Below, piece after piece: positions 10,245 through 21,071 of a stretch of 64,000 bases of DNA. Source of the stretch: Strongylocentrotus purpuratus (taxonomy: Eukaryota; Echinodermata; Echinoidea; Camarodonta; Strongylocentrotidae); NCBI RefSeq assembly GCF_000002235.5, contig NW_022145609.1, positions 7,194,163-7,258,162 of the forward strand, read 5' to 3'. The notes below the pieces were generated by a model. The model did not search any database. It was given only the letters and a program-made list of their open reading frames with translations, and was not told the origin of the DNA. How positions within the stretch are numbered: position 1 is the stretch's first letter; each line of letters starts with the position of its first letter. Position numbers and translations under genes: made by a program.

Positions 10245-10536
10245 GGGGAGTGTTTCACAAAGACTAAGATCAACTTTAAGTTGGACTTAACTATGCCAGG
10301 CCGTTCATGCCATTAGTTGCTATCACCATTGGTCTCTCAATTATGATATTTGGATTATATTTTTTCCTTCATTAATAAACAATCAAAAAATGTAAATTCT
10401 GTAGATTTGTGACAACGATTGGTACGTCCCTTGAGAAACCAATACCAGTAAATGATGAGAGAAAATAGTGGCATGAACGGCCTGCCATAGGTAAGTCCAA
10501 GTTAAAGTCGATCTTAGTCTTTGTGAAACACTCTCC
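10245..10536. mobile_element. MITE 200 bp downstream of the TRIC stop
   Basis: TIRs of about 65-70 bp: GAGTGTTTCACAAAGACTAA (left) against TTAGTCTTTGTGAAACACTC (right), extending through GGCCGTTCATGCC and GGCATGAACGGCC. An AATAAA at 10374-10379 lies in the loop region. By eye it is the first canonical poly(A) signal after the TRIC stop, so the element may lie in the TRIC 3'UTR. Confidence 0.8.
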
Positions 10537-11354
10537 AGTAATGAATGCATTGAGTAGAACACAAGATTGCAGTGCCACTCTGGATGATCGTTATCCACTT
10601 TTGTAGAAAATTGAGTTTGACACGAGAGGTAGGATTCAAGAAGTCACGAGATATGAAAAACAAAGAGCTCAGTCAGTACTAATATACTGCATTCTCTACA
10701 CCTTTCCATAAGCACCCAAGTAAACATATTACAGAGAGAAAGATATGTATCATGTTTCTATAAAGTTTAGGGGTGCAGTGTTGCAAGATATGACTATAGT
10801 ACCCATTGAGTATAGTTGAACTATAGTTGATGGAAATATTAAAGTGCAGGATCTTTAAATAATCTGCTCTGTTACAAAGTATTCACAGTTATTCACAATA
10901 GAGAGGATTGTTAAAATTTAAAGCATTTGCAGTGCATTTGTTGATTCTACTCGAACATATAACAAAAATAGGGAGTTTTCATTTAATATATTTATTCCAT
11001 TTAAGAGTGAAATGGAGTACAGTAGGTAGTATGTAACCCCAATGCCTCTAATGTATTTATATCAATGGTACTATGGCACTTTATTATTATATTGGGTACA
11101 TTCAATGGTTTTATTGTGCTCATGTCCAGGATGGGAGAGCTCAAGGTTCAAGTCTGTTTAGTTTAGTTTTATGCCCAAATCACATTCAAGATGTGCAAAA
11201 ATGCACATTGATAAAGAAAAGGAAACTATTAAACAGAAAGAAAAGCTTGTGTATGGTGTAACTCCCTCTACATAAACGTATACATATTCCAATCTTAGGC
11301 CCACTCTGAACTTTGGTAGGCTACCGATTTCAAAGTTCACAGCATTCTAGGAAT
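10537..11354. other. AT-rich sequence downstream of TRIC, nothing recognised
   Basis: No coding evidence and no recognisable repeat. It could include a long 3'UTR. Confidence 0.45.
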
Positions 11355-11527
11355 TCCTTTTCTCCTCGAATCCATTTAACTCCTTGATGGAGAGTAGCAT
11401 ATATAGATTAATGTCTTGCCAATGGACAGTACGTGGTGCCATTCTGAGGCTTGACCCCACAACCTCCCCATCTCGAGACAGGTGTGTAAACCACTTGACG
11501 ACAGCACCTCTATACCTCATGATCAGT
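11355..11527 (-). mobile_element. diverged tRNA-derived SINE copy, reverse orientation
   Basis: On the minus strand it reads GAGGTGCTGTCGTCAAGTGG (A-box region), GTGGGGTCAAGCC (B-box-like) and CATTGGCAAGACATTAATCT, the last matching TTTGGCAAGACATTGATCTA in the SINE at 9421. The 3' half is diverged and truncated. Confidence 0.65.
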
Positions 11528-12355
11528 TCAAGCTGTCAGTGTCAGGTATTACTGGTTTTCAGGATTTCATCCTGAAATATGGGGACAAAGCTGATTATTA
11601 TTATTATTTATTTGACCAATCAGAAAATTATACAATGAGTATAACAATCAGATAATACCTAGAAATGTCATAATACATGCAAAGTGGAGAGGAGGGAGAG
11701 AGAGAAGGATACAATCTGCTTGTCAGGGGTGACAAAGCCATTGAAATTGCTACTACTCGAAAGCATGTCACCCCCCGATGGCTTCATCCAATTGCTCATT
11801 ATGAAATATATGGTTTCTGTACTGTTCTGTTTTGAGAAATGCTACTACCCTCCACAACAAGTTAAATGCAGGCACTATGTAACTACAGTTATAGTGAAAT
11901 TTGACAGAGCTGTGAAGAAGGCTGCGAAGCTGATAAAGCATGGTGCTATTACAAAATTTACCCCATAAGTAATGGGATTTTCATGCAAATTAGAATAAGA
12001 GACATTTTCTACGGAATAAGAAGCCTTTGTGTTTTACTTACATGTATCTCAGAAATACTGATAAAACTCTAGAACCTCTAGAATTACCGAAAGGTTACAG
12101 TGAAAATATTTCTGTTGGGATATGCTGATGATTCACTGATTATCAGCCCCAAAATAACTTAAATCTTCCAGTGAAAGTTGATATTGGTGATTTTTATTTA
12201 AAAATCCCCCTATATGCTTAGGGAAATGGGATATTGTGCAAAGTTTAATGTAAAGTAATTTTAAGGGATGAAAGGATAATTATTGGATCATTCTTATTGC
12301 TTAAGAGGTAGAGCTGTCGTCATGTAAACATGAAGCTGAATGTCATTTGTGTCCT
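11528..12355. other. intergenic, nothing recognised
   Basis: Short open frames occur but show no family signature. ATT and GA runs lie near 11595 and 11690. Confidence 0.45.
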
Positions 12356-12730
12356 GGGCCCTGTTTCATAAAACTTGATATCAATAACAAGTTACAAGCT
12401 ACTGTTATAAGCTACTGAAATCATGGCATCTGATTGGCTGAGAGCAAACTTGATATCAATAACAAGTTACAAGCTACTGTTATAAGCTACTGAAATCATG
12501 GCATCTGATTGGCTGAGAGCAAACTTGATATCAATAACAAGTTACAAGCTACTGTTATAAGCTACTGAAATCATGGAATCTGATTGGCTGAGAGCAAACT
12601 TGATATCAATAACAAGTTACAAGCTACTGTTATAAGCTACTGAAATCCTGGCATCTGATTGGCTGAGAGCAAATTTTTCATATAAATCAAGCATTTGTTA
12701 TAGATAAGTAGTTTTATGAAACGGGCCCCA
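12356..12730. mobile_element. TIR element with four internal 75-bp tandem copies
   Basis: The outer ends are GGGCCCTGTTTCATAAAAC and GTTTTATGAAACGGGCCC, an imperfect TIR. Inside, the segment AACTTGATATCAATAACAAG begins at 12372, 12447, 12522 and 12597, an exact 75-bp period. Each copy contains TCTGATTGGCTGAGAGCAA and the copies are almost identical. Related single-unit elements lie at 20926-21071 and 60765-60926. Confidence 0.9.
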
Positions 12731-13597
12731 GGTCAACCTGCAATAATAACCCAAGTATCATCTCACTCTTGTCACAGGTGGTGCTTCTTAAAATATTGCC
12801 ATTTTGTTATGCTTGTAGTTTTAATCAGAAAAATATACAAATAATTCATGTTTACATGTGTATTAGTGAATATGCACTGCTTACAGCTTAAGTTACAATA
12901 GGATAGTGAACAAGTCTGTTATCTGTCTCATTGTGACTCAACCGTGTGCGGTACGTATCACTTGACTTATGCCCTAGCTGCCAAACCTGAATTGTTTTAT
13001 AAGACGGGACTATAATATGAGTATAAAGTCAACAATTTTTTTTTTTAAACTGATCAAAATGCAAAGAGACGCACATTCATGGAGGCTGCCATTTGCTTTT
13101 CGGGTGACGTTACAAAGCACAGCCAAACTGTATAACATGATCAAGAGTTCTGCATGGAGCTTGCCTTTTGCTGGACATAAATTGCAACAGCTGGGCGTGA
13201 TAGAAAGAATTAAAGCATAATTACGCAACTTGAACCTATCTTGTAAATGTTATCAAAATGAAGACACACGTAATATAACTTGTTTTGGATTGTAAAGTTT
13301 GCCTATAGATTCTTGCCCCATTGAAGGACATGTAAATTAGTTGGAATAGACACAGTGCAATATTGTCAATCATATTTGGTTTAGTATTTCATAAAGTAAA
13401 TTTATAGAATATTTTTGAAAATCAAAGACAAGCCATGTAAGTTATATTTGATTGAAAATGATATCATCATGTAATTTCCAAAACTAACTCAAACAACTGC
13501 CATGAGAGTACTATTTATATTTAAAACATATTTGATAAAGCATCTCAAACATAAATTATGTATTATGTTATAATTATAATAATAGTGTGTTCTTGTA
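12731..13597. other. intergenic, nothing recognised
   Basis: AT-rich and without coding evidence. Two short overlapping open frames near 13010-13228 lack any family motif. Confidence 0.45.
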
Positions 13598-13735
13598 TAG
13601 CGCTCATGTCAGTTTGAGTTGACCCTCCTGGCGCTCCCGATTATTACCCTGGCTTTAGCACGGCTGCCATACGGCGCTCTAGCATTTCAAGGAATAAATT
13701 CCTACCAGGTACCCAATGGCCTACAGATCAGCAAA
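13598..13735 (-). mobile_element. SINE body/tail fragment, reverse orientation
   Basis: The minus strand reads GGGTACCTGGTAGGAATTTA and TTCCTTGAAATGCTAGAGCGC, matching GGGTACCTGGCAGGGATTAA and CCTTGAAATGCTGGAGCGC of the SINE at 9421. The tRNA-like head is missing. ATAGCGCTCATG marks the other side. Confidence 0.7.
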
Positions 13736-14862
13736 AATATTTGTTCTTAGAGTAACATTGTCAAAAAATGTAAGTTTTGTATTTTCTTTATTAAATGATA
13801 AGTCAAATATCTCATTCTTTCCTTCTTTTCTTTTTTTTACAGAGTAATCATGTATTTTAATTTGTTGTGAACCCGGTGATTATTTTTGAAATATCACATT
13901 CATAGCTGTATTCCTTAAAGGGCAATCCAGCTTGAGCGCCCCTAGTATCAGGGCACAGGGGAGCTAGAATTATAAAATAAAGAGAAGAAAACAGTTGCTT
14001 GTGGTGAAATTGGTGTCAGCATGTAGAATGGCACATGGCACCATAGGCACTTCCTTCCTTTGTTTCTCCTCATTTAGGTTTCTGGGACTCTTCCATTCTC
14101 CAAAGGGGAGGGGTGGTATTTCTTTCAGTCATCTACAATGTATTCGACTATTATAAGTAACTGATTTAGGGTTTATAAGTTCAATCATAATCATGTGTTT
14201 TGCTGAATTGGATATAACATGTTTAAATGTTTCTTTTGTACTTTTATATGTGCAGTATATATTGTTGGATTAAAATTTGAACAATGATTTAACAATGTTA
14301 GTTGAGATTTGTACTGATTTTGTTCTTGTGTGTTTAAAGAAAATATGTTAGAAAATTGTGATATACAGTTTTAAATGCTCCTTTAAAATACATAATGGCA
14401 ATAGTAATTTGTTGCTTCAAAATGACCCAATCAAGAATTTCTTATAACAATTCAAGTATAATTGAAAAAGAAAAGAAAAACATTCAGATTGTAATTCATG
14501 GGGTAGTATTGCTATAGTTCTAGCCCGTACGATCGACATGTGAGAATAACTTTTCAAATGGAAACAGTAATTTTCATGTCGTCACTCAATTAAAGTTATA
14601 TAAAGCAATAAAGACTTACAATAAATGACAATGAAATTATCTGAGTATCATGTAAAATTATTTTATTCAATATTTCATTCAATATCACATCCAAATCTGT
14701 GTTGAAAAGAAAGTGTAAAAAGGTAGACTCCTTTATTATCCAAGAAGCAAAGACCTCTTGTCAAGTGTGTTTGATAACATTAATAATAATATTAATAGCT
14801 AGTTCTCATATAGCGCTTTTCAGGACCGAAGGCCCTCTCAAAGCGCTTTAAAGATATATATA
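13736..14862. other. intergenic sequence 3' of FUT-A, with a SINE-like scrap
   Basis: CCTTAAAGGGCAATCCAGC at 13914-13932 looks like a lone end of the TTAA-type MITEs; no partner end was seen. 14800-14850 (ATATAGCGCTTTTCAGG and CAAAGCGCTTT) is a SINE-like tail. For the minus-strand FUT-A gene, AATAAA signals read from 14736-14731 and 14667-14662. Confidence 0.5.
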
Positions 14863-16194
14863 TTAGAATGGTTTTATATTTGTTCCTTTATTCATTCCAT
14901 CTCTTTCCGAACCCCACGGAGTCCATGTGAAATAAGCAAGCATTTGCTCTCGAGGCCAAAATGGGGTGAAAATGTCCTCATTAGGTAGATTTCGACACCC
15001 CTTGTACCAAGTTGAGTCGCCCAGTCTATGCAGTTCAGGGGCTGTTCCATTGTATAAATGGGGTATAATTCGACAAAGGTGGGTAATCTGGATAGGAAAT
15101 GTACTAACTACTTCGTAATCTCGAATCCATTCTAGGTATTTCATATAAGACTCGTGATCGGTATCAAGTCTCTTAAGATGTCCCGCCAATTCTTTCAGTG
15201 ATGAAAAGTCTGAGAGGTGGATAAAGGAGTTTGGAGGTCCTATTTTTTGAAAGTCCGATTTTGGCGCGCCGTAGACGACGGGAACGATACCCTGGCTTAT
15301 CGTCTGATCCCAGAACTTTTCTGTGATGTACTCGTGGCACTCCGAGTTTGCAAGAGTCATGTAGAATTTATATTGTTGCAACATGAGCTTACACATTTCG
15401 GAACGTTGCGGTAAACAGGATAGCTTACCGCATCTTCCGTAGGTGTCAAGCGGTAACCGGCGACTGAGTTGCTCCACAATCGGTATTCGAGGCCAGAAGA
15501 TCTGGGCGCAGTTGCTCGCCATCCAAGCAATGAGTTTCGTCTTGTTTCGTCCGTATCTTTCATTAAATTCATAATCTGTGAGAGGCTTTAGTCTTTTTTG
15601 GTAATACCCAAAAGGAATATGAATATCAGAATCACTACGATAGGTCATCATTTTGTGATACCTTAAATCGGCAACGCGAACATCTCGGTTCCAATGGACG
15701 ACACGGAGTGGTGTTTCAGTGCTATAATAAAACCAAGTTTGCGTAGGCTCGGGGTCCTTGGAAATCATATCATGGAGTCTTCCTTCAAAGGCCTTTGGAA
15801 GTGCGCCAAATATGACAGCATCCTTTCCCTTCAAATGAGTTAGATTGGTCCCAATCGTGAAACGGAGGGTACAATTGTAGAGAGGGCAGAAGACATCTGC
15901 GGTGTGTTTAAAAAACTGACCCCTCTTGAACAGGTTGTACCATGATGACAGTTCTGGCCAGATCGCCATATCGGTCAGGTTGCCGAAAATGTGGACTCTC
16001 TTCACACAGTTTGTAGGCACGTCAGGGAAAGATTTAAAGGTTAAAACAGTGACATGATGAGGCCCATTGACATAGTTGCTACCATCCGGAACCTGTGAGG
16101 TGTTCTGTAAGGACTTTGTCTGGAGGATGGCGTTGAGGATGAAAACACCAATGATGAAGATTACCATGCCAACTATCTGCTGCCTGGCGTTTAC
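14863..16194 (-). CDS. FUT-A: alpha-1,3-fucosyltransferase-like (GT10), exon 2
   Basis: GT10 enzymes transfer fucose from GDP-fucose onto N-acetyllactosamine-type glycans in the Golgi. This exon (443 codons plus stop), joined in phase 0 to 17011-17061, gives a 460-aa type II membrane protein: basic cytoplasmic tail, transmembrane anchor (about 24-41), stem, and catalytic domain from about residue 75. Family motifs are present: FYYSTETP, TYRSDSDI (201-208), LIAWMASNC (238-246), TYGRCG (268-273), NSECHEYITEKFW (300-312) and IVPVVYGAP (320-328). The GRCG Arg and the TEK Glu-Lys correspond to expected GDP-fucose contacts. Six N-glycosylation sequons are visible. The acceptor is ATTTATCATTGTAG on the minus strand. 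An unspliced ATG at 16167 would still give the anchor but would lose the basic tail. The acceptor linkage cannot be told from the sequence. Confidence 0.92.
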   Translation of the reverse strand, partial: VNARQQIVGMVIFIIGVFILNAILQTKSLQNTSQVPDGSNYVNGPHHVTVLTFKSFPDVPTNCVKRVHIFGNLTDMAIWPELSSWYNLFKRGQFFKHTADVFCPLYNCTLRFTIGTNLTHLKGKDAVIFGALPKAFEGRLHDMISKDPEPTQTWFYYSTETPLRVVHWNRDVRVADLRYHKMMTYRSDSDIHIPFGYYQKRLKPLTDYEFNERYGRNKTKLIAWMASNCAQIFWPRIPIVEQLSRRLPLDTYGRCGKLSCLPQRSEMCKLMLQQYKFYMTLANSECHEYITEKFWDQTISQGIVPVVYGAPKSDFQKIGPPNSFIHLSDFSSLKELAGHLKRLDTDHESYMKYLEWIRDYEVVSTFPIQITHLCRIIPHLYNGTAPELHRLGDSTWYKGCRNLPNEDIFTPFWPREQMLAYFTWTPWGSERDGMNKGTNIKPF

Positions 16195-17010
16195 CTACAA
16201 TGATAAATTATGAGATACATAATGGAAATTGATCTAATGTGAAATACATTTATTAGTGGTAGAGAAATACGAGATGCTGAGGAATATTTCGTTACGTACC
16301 ATCTAAACTAATGGTGCGTGTAGGCCAACAATGAATGTACGCCCAATGATGGTCTTTCTGAAGACATTGTGGCAAATTAGCCCTTTTCTATACAAGCTAT
16401 CCAATAAAGAATACTACTACATTGCATTTCTACTGCTTCTACTATTACAAGACCGCATCAAAACAAATAGAGTGACACTTTATGTACACCATTGCCAAAA
16501 GGGAATGCCATTTAAAAAAAAAAAACTTTATCTGAAAATTCTGAATATATTTCTTTTTCACCGAAAGTGTTGCTTCTTTTTCACAATAGAAGAAATGGAG
16601 AAAAAAAATTATGAATACTACGTGTACTAGGTAAGTAGGTATTCTACTAAATTTGACGTAGGACCCTATTAAAGTTTCACTGGGTATCATCTTAATATAG
16701 TTATACACAATTCAAGATGTTACTGTCATATTGTTAATCAACTGTTGTTGACCCAAATGATATTAAACTATCACTGTTTCCATTTTGACAACGAGAAACA
16801 AAGTGATTACCTTTTATGATTTCATATACGTGGAATCAGTAATGCTATCAGTATCAGAGCCAAGAGCTTGAGATGATGCCCAAAACGTTCAGTCTAAATG
16901 TAAGGTATCCAACAATAGTGTTTAAAATAAGATATTTGAATCGTGCGTAGTATCTACGCAAAATTAGTAAGTTCTACACAGAAAGTCTTAACATAAAACT
17001 GGGGTCTTAC

Positions 17011-17061
17011 CATTCTTCGCCTGGTCATAAATATTGTCCATTTCTGTATAGACCTTCTCAT
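17011..17061 (-). CDS. FUT-A exon 1 (cytoplasmic tail)
   Basis: The minus strand reads ATG then RRSIQKWTIFMTRRRM, 17 codons ending in phase 0 at the donor GTAAGA (17010-17005). It splices to GTAAACGCC at 16194, giving RRRM-VNARQQIVG before the hydrophobic anchor. A short Arg/Lys-rich tail is what a type II Golgi transferase needs. Support is the donor, the phase match and the basic composition. The upstream 5'UTR is unresolved. Confidence 0.65.
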
Positions 17062-17809
17062 TCTACCGGCAATTTAAGCAACTTCAATGTTTGAAAGGTG
17101 AGACGATAGATACTTGACTCAATGTGGACTTCATGTTCACCAAAATGATATACGTGTGTGTACAGTCCAGTGTAGGACTTTATTGAAACGAACGCTGAGA
17201 TGGGTGAACAATCGATTTACCTTTCCTCTGTGTAACGTATAAATACTAATCAATACTGTGACTAGTCTTGCTGAGATAAACTGTTTGAACTCTTCGGAAA
17301 TGAACGACAAACGAAATTTTCATTCGTAAGAGCATAATAACCATGTGATTATTTAAAAAAATATATATTTATAAGCAAGGTAATATCAATATTGACCATC
17401 ACACGTCTTATCGGGGAAATAGACATATGGCTTCGCAGTGAAGAGCTAATACCCCATGAAGGTGTGTTTAGACTTAACATAATGTCATGCTTAATGTTTT
17501 TTTGTTGCGGTTGGACATGACCTCGGGATGGAATAAATAAAAGGATGTTTCCTTGTTCGAATCCGTAAATAATTTAATAAATTTGAATATGGTATCGGGG
17601 AATTTGGTTTCTTGTGGGAATCTTGTTACATCGTTTGTTGCACAGCGTCGATCCATTCTCCGCACTGACTATTACACAGTCCTATACATGTTTAGTTCCG
17701 GAGACTGGTTATCGATTATTATGTTTTCTTCGTCTTGGGGGATAATGATCACTTTGGTATGTACGATAGGCCTCTTATGTTGTCACATGACCATGATCGA
17801 CACGTTAAC
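17062..17809. other. FUT-A upstream region
   Basis: AT-rich, with the likely 5'UTR or promoter on the minus strand. A donor-like GAAAG/GTAAATCG near 17217-17230 (minus strand) could belong to a non-coding first exon. No clear core promoter is visible. Confidence 0.35.
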
Positions 17810-17914
17810 ATTTCAGGCAGGGGCGTCGCCAAAGGGGGGGGGGGTGTGGGGGTGCGACACCTCCCCCCCCCCCCCCCACCTGTCAGGACATTGTCGGTAA
17901 AATTGCGCTGCCGT

Positions 17915-18215
17915 CGGGAAAAAGAGAAAAGGGGGAGGGAAAAAAAGAGACGGAAAAAAAGAGAGGGAAAAAAAGAGAGGGGAAGGGAAAGAAAAGAAAA
18001 AAAGAAAAGGGAAAGAAAAGAAAGAAAGGAAAAGAAAGGAAAGAAAGGAAAAGAAAGGAAAGAAAAGAGAAGAAAGAAAGAGAAAAAAGAAAAAGAGGGG
18101 GGAGAGGAAAGAAAGGAAAAGAAAGAAAAGAAAGAAAAGGAAAAAAGAATAAAAAAGAGTGAAAGGGAAACAAAAGAAACGGGGGATGAAAGAGAGGAGA
18201 GAGAGGGGAGGTAAG
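17915..18215. repeat. polypurine tract (GAAA/GGAAA)n
   Basis: About 300 bases of A and G on the + strand, with hardly any pyrimidine, inside the hAT-like element. Long open frames in both directions here are compositional. Such a tract could form triplex DNA; that is inference. Confidence 0.8.
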
Positions 18216-18479
18216 AGTCTGAGAGAGGAGGAGTGGGAGTAAAAGAGAAAAGGGGTTGTTGGGGGGAGTCGTCTCGTCGAGGGAGCAAGAAAGACACGGG
18301 TAAATATGTTACTGTGTCGGGTCAGCTGTGTCGGTATTCTTGCTCGATCCTCATCAATGCATAAGTTTGAAGTCGGTGAGATGTATATTGTCGGTCGGTC
18401 GACAAGTTTTTTTCCCTACGAACTGCGACTTCTTATCCGCTGTGACGACTTCGAGAGTGACTACAACTACAATACTTGT

Positions 18480-20520
18480 ATTTTCTCGAAGTTTCACTTT
18501 CCTATAATATCAGCTAAAGAAATCAGAGGTTTAAAATTTTCGGGGAAACTAAATTCAAACAAGGTTAAAGAGTCAACAACGGTACGACGAATCATTTTCC
18601 TTTCTTTATATTGTGATGAAACGCCAAAAATTCCGCGCTTCGCGCGAAAGTGGGAAACTGAATTCAGACAAATAGGGCTTTCTAGAAGTCGAAAACGTTA
18701 CAACGAATCGTGTTCTTTCTCTAATAATTTAAGGAAACGTCAAAGCTTTCGCGCGAGAGGGGGAAACTGAATTCAGATGAATAGGGCTTAATAATAATAA
18801 GATTCGAAAACGGTATGAGGAATCGTCTTCCTTTCTCTATATTGTGATGAAACCCCGGAAGGGGAAAACTTCATTTAGACGAGTCGAGAACAGTACGACG
18901 AATCGTCTTCTTTCTCTAATAATTTAAGGAAACGTCAAAGCTTCCGCGCTTCGCGCGAGAGGGGGAAACTGAATTCAGACAAAATTAATAGGGCTCATTT
19001 AGAGTCGAAAACGGTACAACGAATCGTGTTCTTTCTCTAATAATTTGAGGAAACATCAAAGCTTTCGCGCGAGAGGGGTAAACTGAATTCAGATGAATAG
19101 GGCTTACTAAAAGTCGAAAACGTTACAACGAATCGTGTTCTTTCTCTAATAATTTAAGGAAACGTCAAAGCTTTCGCGCTTCGCGCGAGAGGGGGAAACT
19201 GAATTCAGATGAATAGGGCTTAATAATAATAAGATTCGAAAACGGTATGAGGAATCGTCTTCCTTTCTCTATATTGTGATGAAACCCCGGAAGGGGAAAA
19301 CTTCATTTAGACGAGTCGAGAACAGTACGACGAATCGTCTTCTTTCTCTAATAATTTAAGGAAACGTCAAAGCTTCCGCGCTTCGCGCGAGAGGGGGAAA
19401 CTGAATTCAGACAAAATTAATAGGGTTTATTAAAAGTCGAAAACTGTACAACGAATCGAGTTTTTTCTCTAATGATATGAGGAAACGTAAAAGCTTGGGG
19501 AAAACTGAATTCAGATGAGTAGGGCTTATTAAAGGGAAAGTCCACCCCCAAAATAAGTTTGTTTCGATAGAGGCAGAATAATAAGAAAATCAGGTGAGTG
19601 AAAGTTTGAGCAAATTCTGAATGAAAATAAGAAAGTTATGAATTATTGAAGTTGTGATCAATCAAATACAAATTGGCAACTCTGTGACTTATTATACGAG
19701 CTCTCCTTCATTTGCTTTGTGCATAATATTCCATAAAATCATGTTTTCTTCGTTATTGATGACGGAATATATATTTGTTCCTTGCAGGGGGAGTATAGAA
19801 ACATATTTGCAATTATTATATTTAGGGTGCATGTATGGTTGAAATTTTTCTTGAGGGAAAATGAAAATTTTAGATTTTTTTAGTACTGAGCAAATGGAAG
19901 TTGTGCTCGCGTGATACGTCATAGAGTTGCCAATTTGTGTTTGATTGATCACAACTTCAAAAATCCTAACTTCCTTATTTTTAATCAGAATTTGCTCAAG
20001 CTTTCACTGACTTTTTTTTTCACTGACCTGTTTCTCTCATTTTTCTACTCCTATCAAAACTAACTTAATTTCAGGGTGGACTTCCCCTTTAAGAGTCGAA
20101 AACGGTACGACGAATCGTCTTCTTTCTCTAATAATTTAATGAAACGTCAAAACTTCGCGCGGGAGGGGGAAGCTTCATTCAGATTAGGATTAAGAGTCGA
20201 GAACAGTACACCTTCGTCTGCTTTTTCTCATAATTTAATGAAACGTCAAAGCTTCCGCGCTTTGCGCAGGGGGGAATACTAAATTCAGAAAAGGATAAAC
20301 AGTCAAGAATGGTACAGCAAATCGTCTTCTTTTTTTATAATAATTTAATGAAACGTCAAAGCTTTCGCGCTTCGCGCGGGAGGGGGGGGGGGAACTTCTT
20401 TCAGCCTAGGATTACCAGTCGAAAAAGGTACAATTAATCGTCTTCTTTTCCTAATAATTTAAGGAAACGTCTAAGCTTTCGCGCTTCGCGCGGGAGGCTC
20501 ATCACCCACACCCCCTTATG
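18480..20520. repeat. tandem repeat array with GC hairpin modules and 431-bp higher-order period
   Basis: Units of about 110-120 bp recur with AAACGTCAAAGCTT, TTCGCGCTTCGCGCGAGAG, GAAACTGAATTCAGA and AGTCGAAAACGGTA. TCGCGC-TTC-GCGCGA forms a small hairpin, which is shortened in some units. A larger block including ATAGGGCTTAATAATAATAA starts at 18777 and again at 19208, a 431-bp period with near identity over more than 200 bp, showing recent amplification. The array is split by the MITE at 19529-20092. Confidence 0.85.
19529..20092. mobile_element. TTAA-flanked MITE nested in the tandem array
   Basis: The ends TTAAAGGGAAAGTCCACCCC and AGGGTGGACTTCCCCTTTAA form TIRs with TTAA on both sides, as in piggyBac-type insertions. 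A second pair inside is TTGCTCAAGC... on the right against GAGCAAATTC on the left, and TTGTGATCAATCAAAT against TTTGATTGATCACAA. A neighbouring repeat unit (TTTATTAAAAGTCGAAAAC, about 19426-19444) shows the unoccupied site. Confidence 0.9.
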
Positions 20521-20925
20521 AGCGCGCTTTTAAGTGATTCTCTTGCTCACTACCGCCCCTCCCTAAAATGAGGTCCTAGCTCCGCGCCTGCATTAAAATA
20601 TATAGCTATGATGCTGACTAAATTTAAGAAATAATTCGTATATTAATGTCGTCGAGGAAAATGACCATTTTGCGCATATGCAAGTACCATAGATAGTCCA
20701 TAGGAAAAACAATTTAGCCTTCGACCCCAGGTTTATAGGGTTGACTTTGTAGATATTGGAAATTTAATTTTGTCGGTAATTGGTAGCTACTTTTGTCGGT
20801 AATCGTTGGCCTCTACACCCCCCCCCCCCCCCCCCCACTAAAAAAGGTCTAGCGACGCCCCTGATTTCAGGCCAAATGGATCGAATGGCTGATGATGAGG
20901 CTGTTTAATAGTCAACAAGACATCG

Positions 20926-21071
20926 GAGCCCTGTTTCATAAAACTTCTTATCAGTAACAAATGCTAAATTTCTATGACAGATTTTCTCTCAGTCAAGCAC
21001 ATGTACGATTTCAGTAGCTTATAACAGTTATTGTATCTTGTTATTGATATCAAGTTTTATGAAACAGGGCC
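20926..21071. mobile_element. TIR element of the GGGCCCTGTTTCATAAAAC family
   Basis: The left end is GCCCTGTTTCATAAAACTT and the right end is AAGTTTTATGAAACAGGGC. The interior has TTATCAGTAACAAATGC and TTATTGATATCAAG. It is about 146 bp, the short version of the element at 12356-12730. Confidence 0.85.

Larger units (their letters stand above)
17810..20871. mobile_element. hAT-like non-autonomous element, ~3.05 kb, with 8-bp target duplications
   Basis: The element is 17818-20863. It starts CAGGGGCGTCGCCA and ends with the inverse TAGCGACGCCCCTG, and is flanked by identical ATTTCAGG at 17810-17817 and 20864-20871. An 8-bp duplication with a CAGGGG terminus is the hAT superfamily pattern. The interior has G and C runs next to both ends, a ~300-bp polypurine tract, a long tandem repeat and a nested TTAA MITE. 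No transposase reading frame is visible, so it depends on a partner. Confidence 0.85.

Noticed and set aside
17735..18297. Long open frames of Lys/Arg/Glu or Ser/Phe/Leu on both strands
   Set aside because: They are the polypurine tract of the hAT-like element read in different frames.
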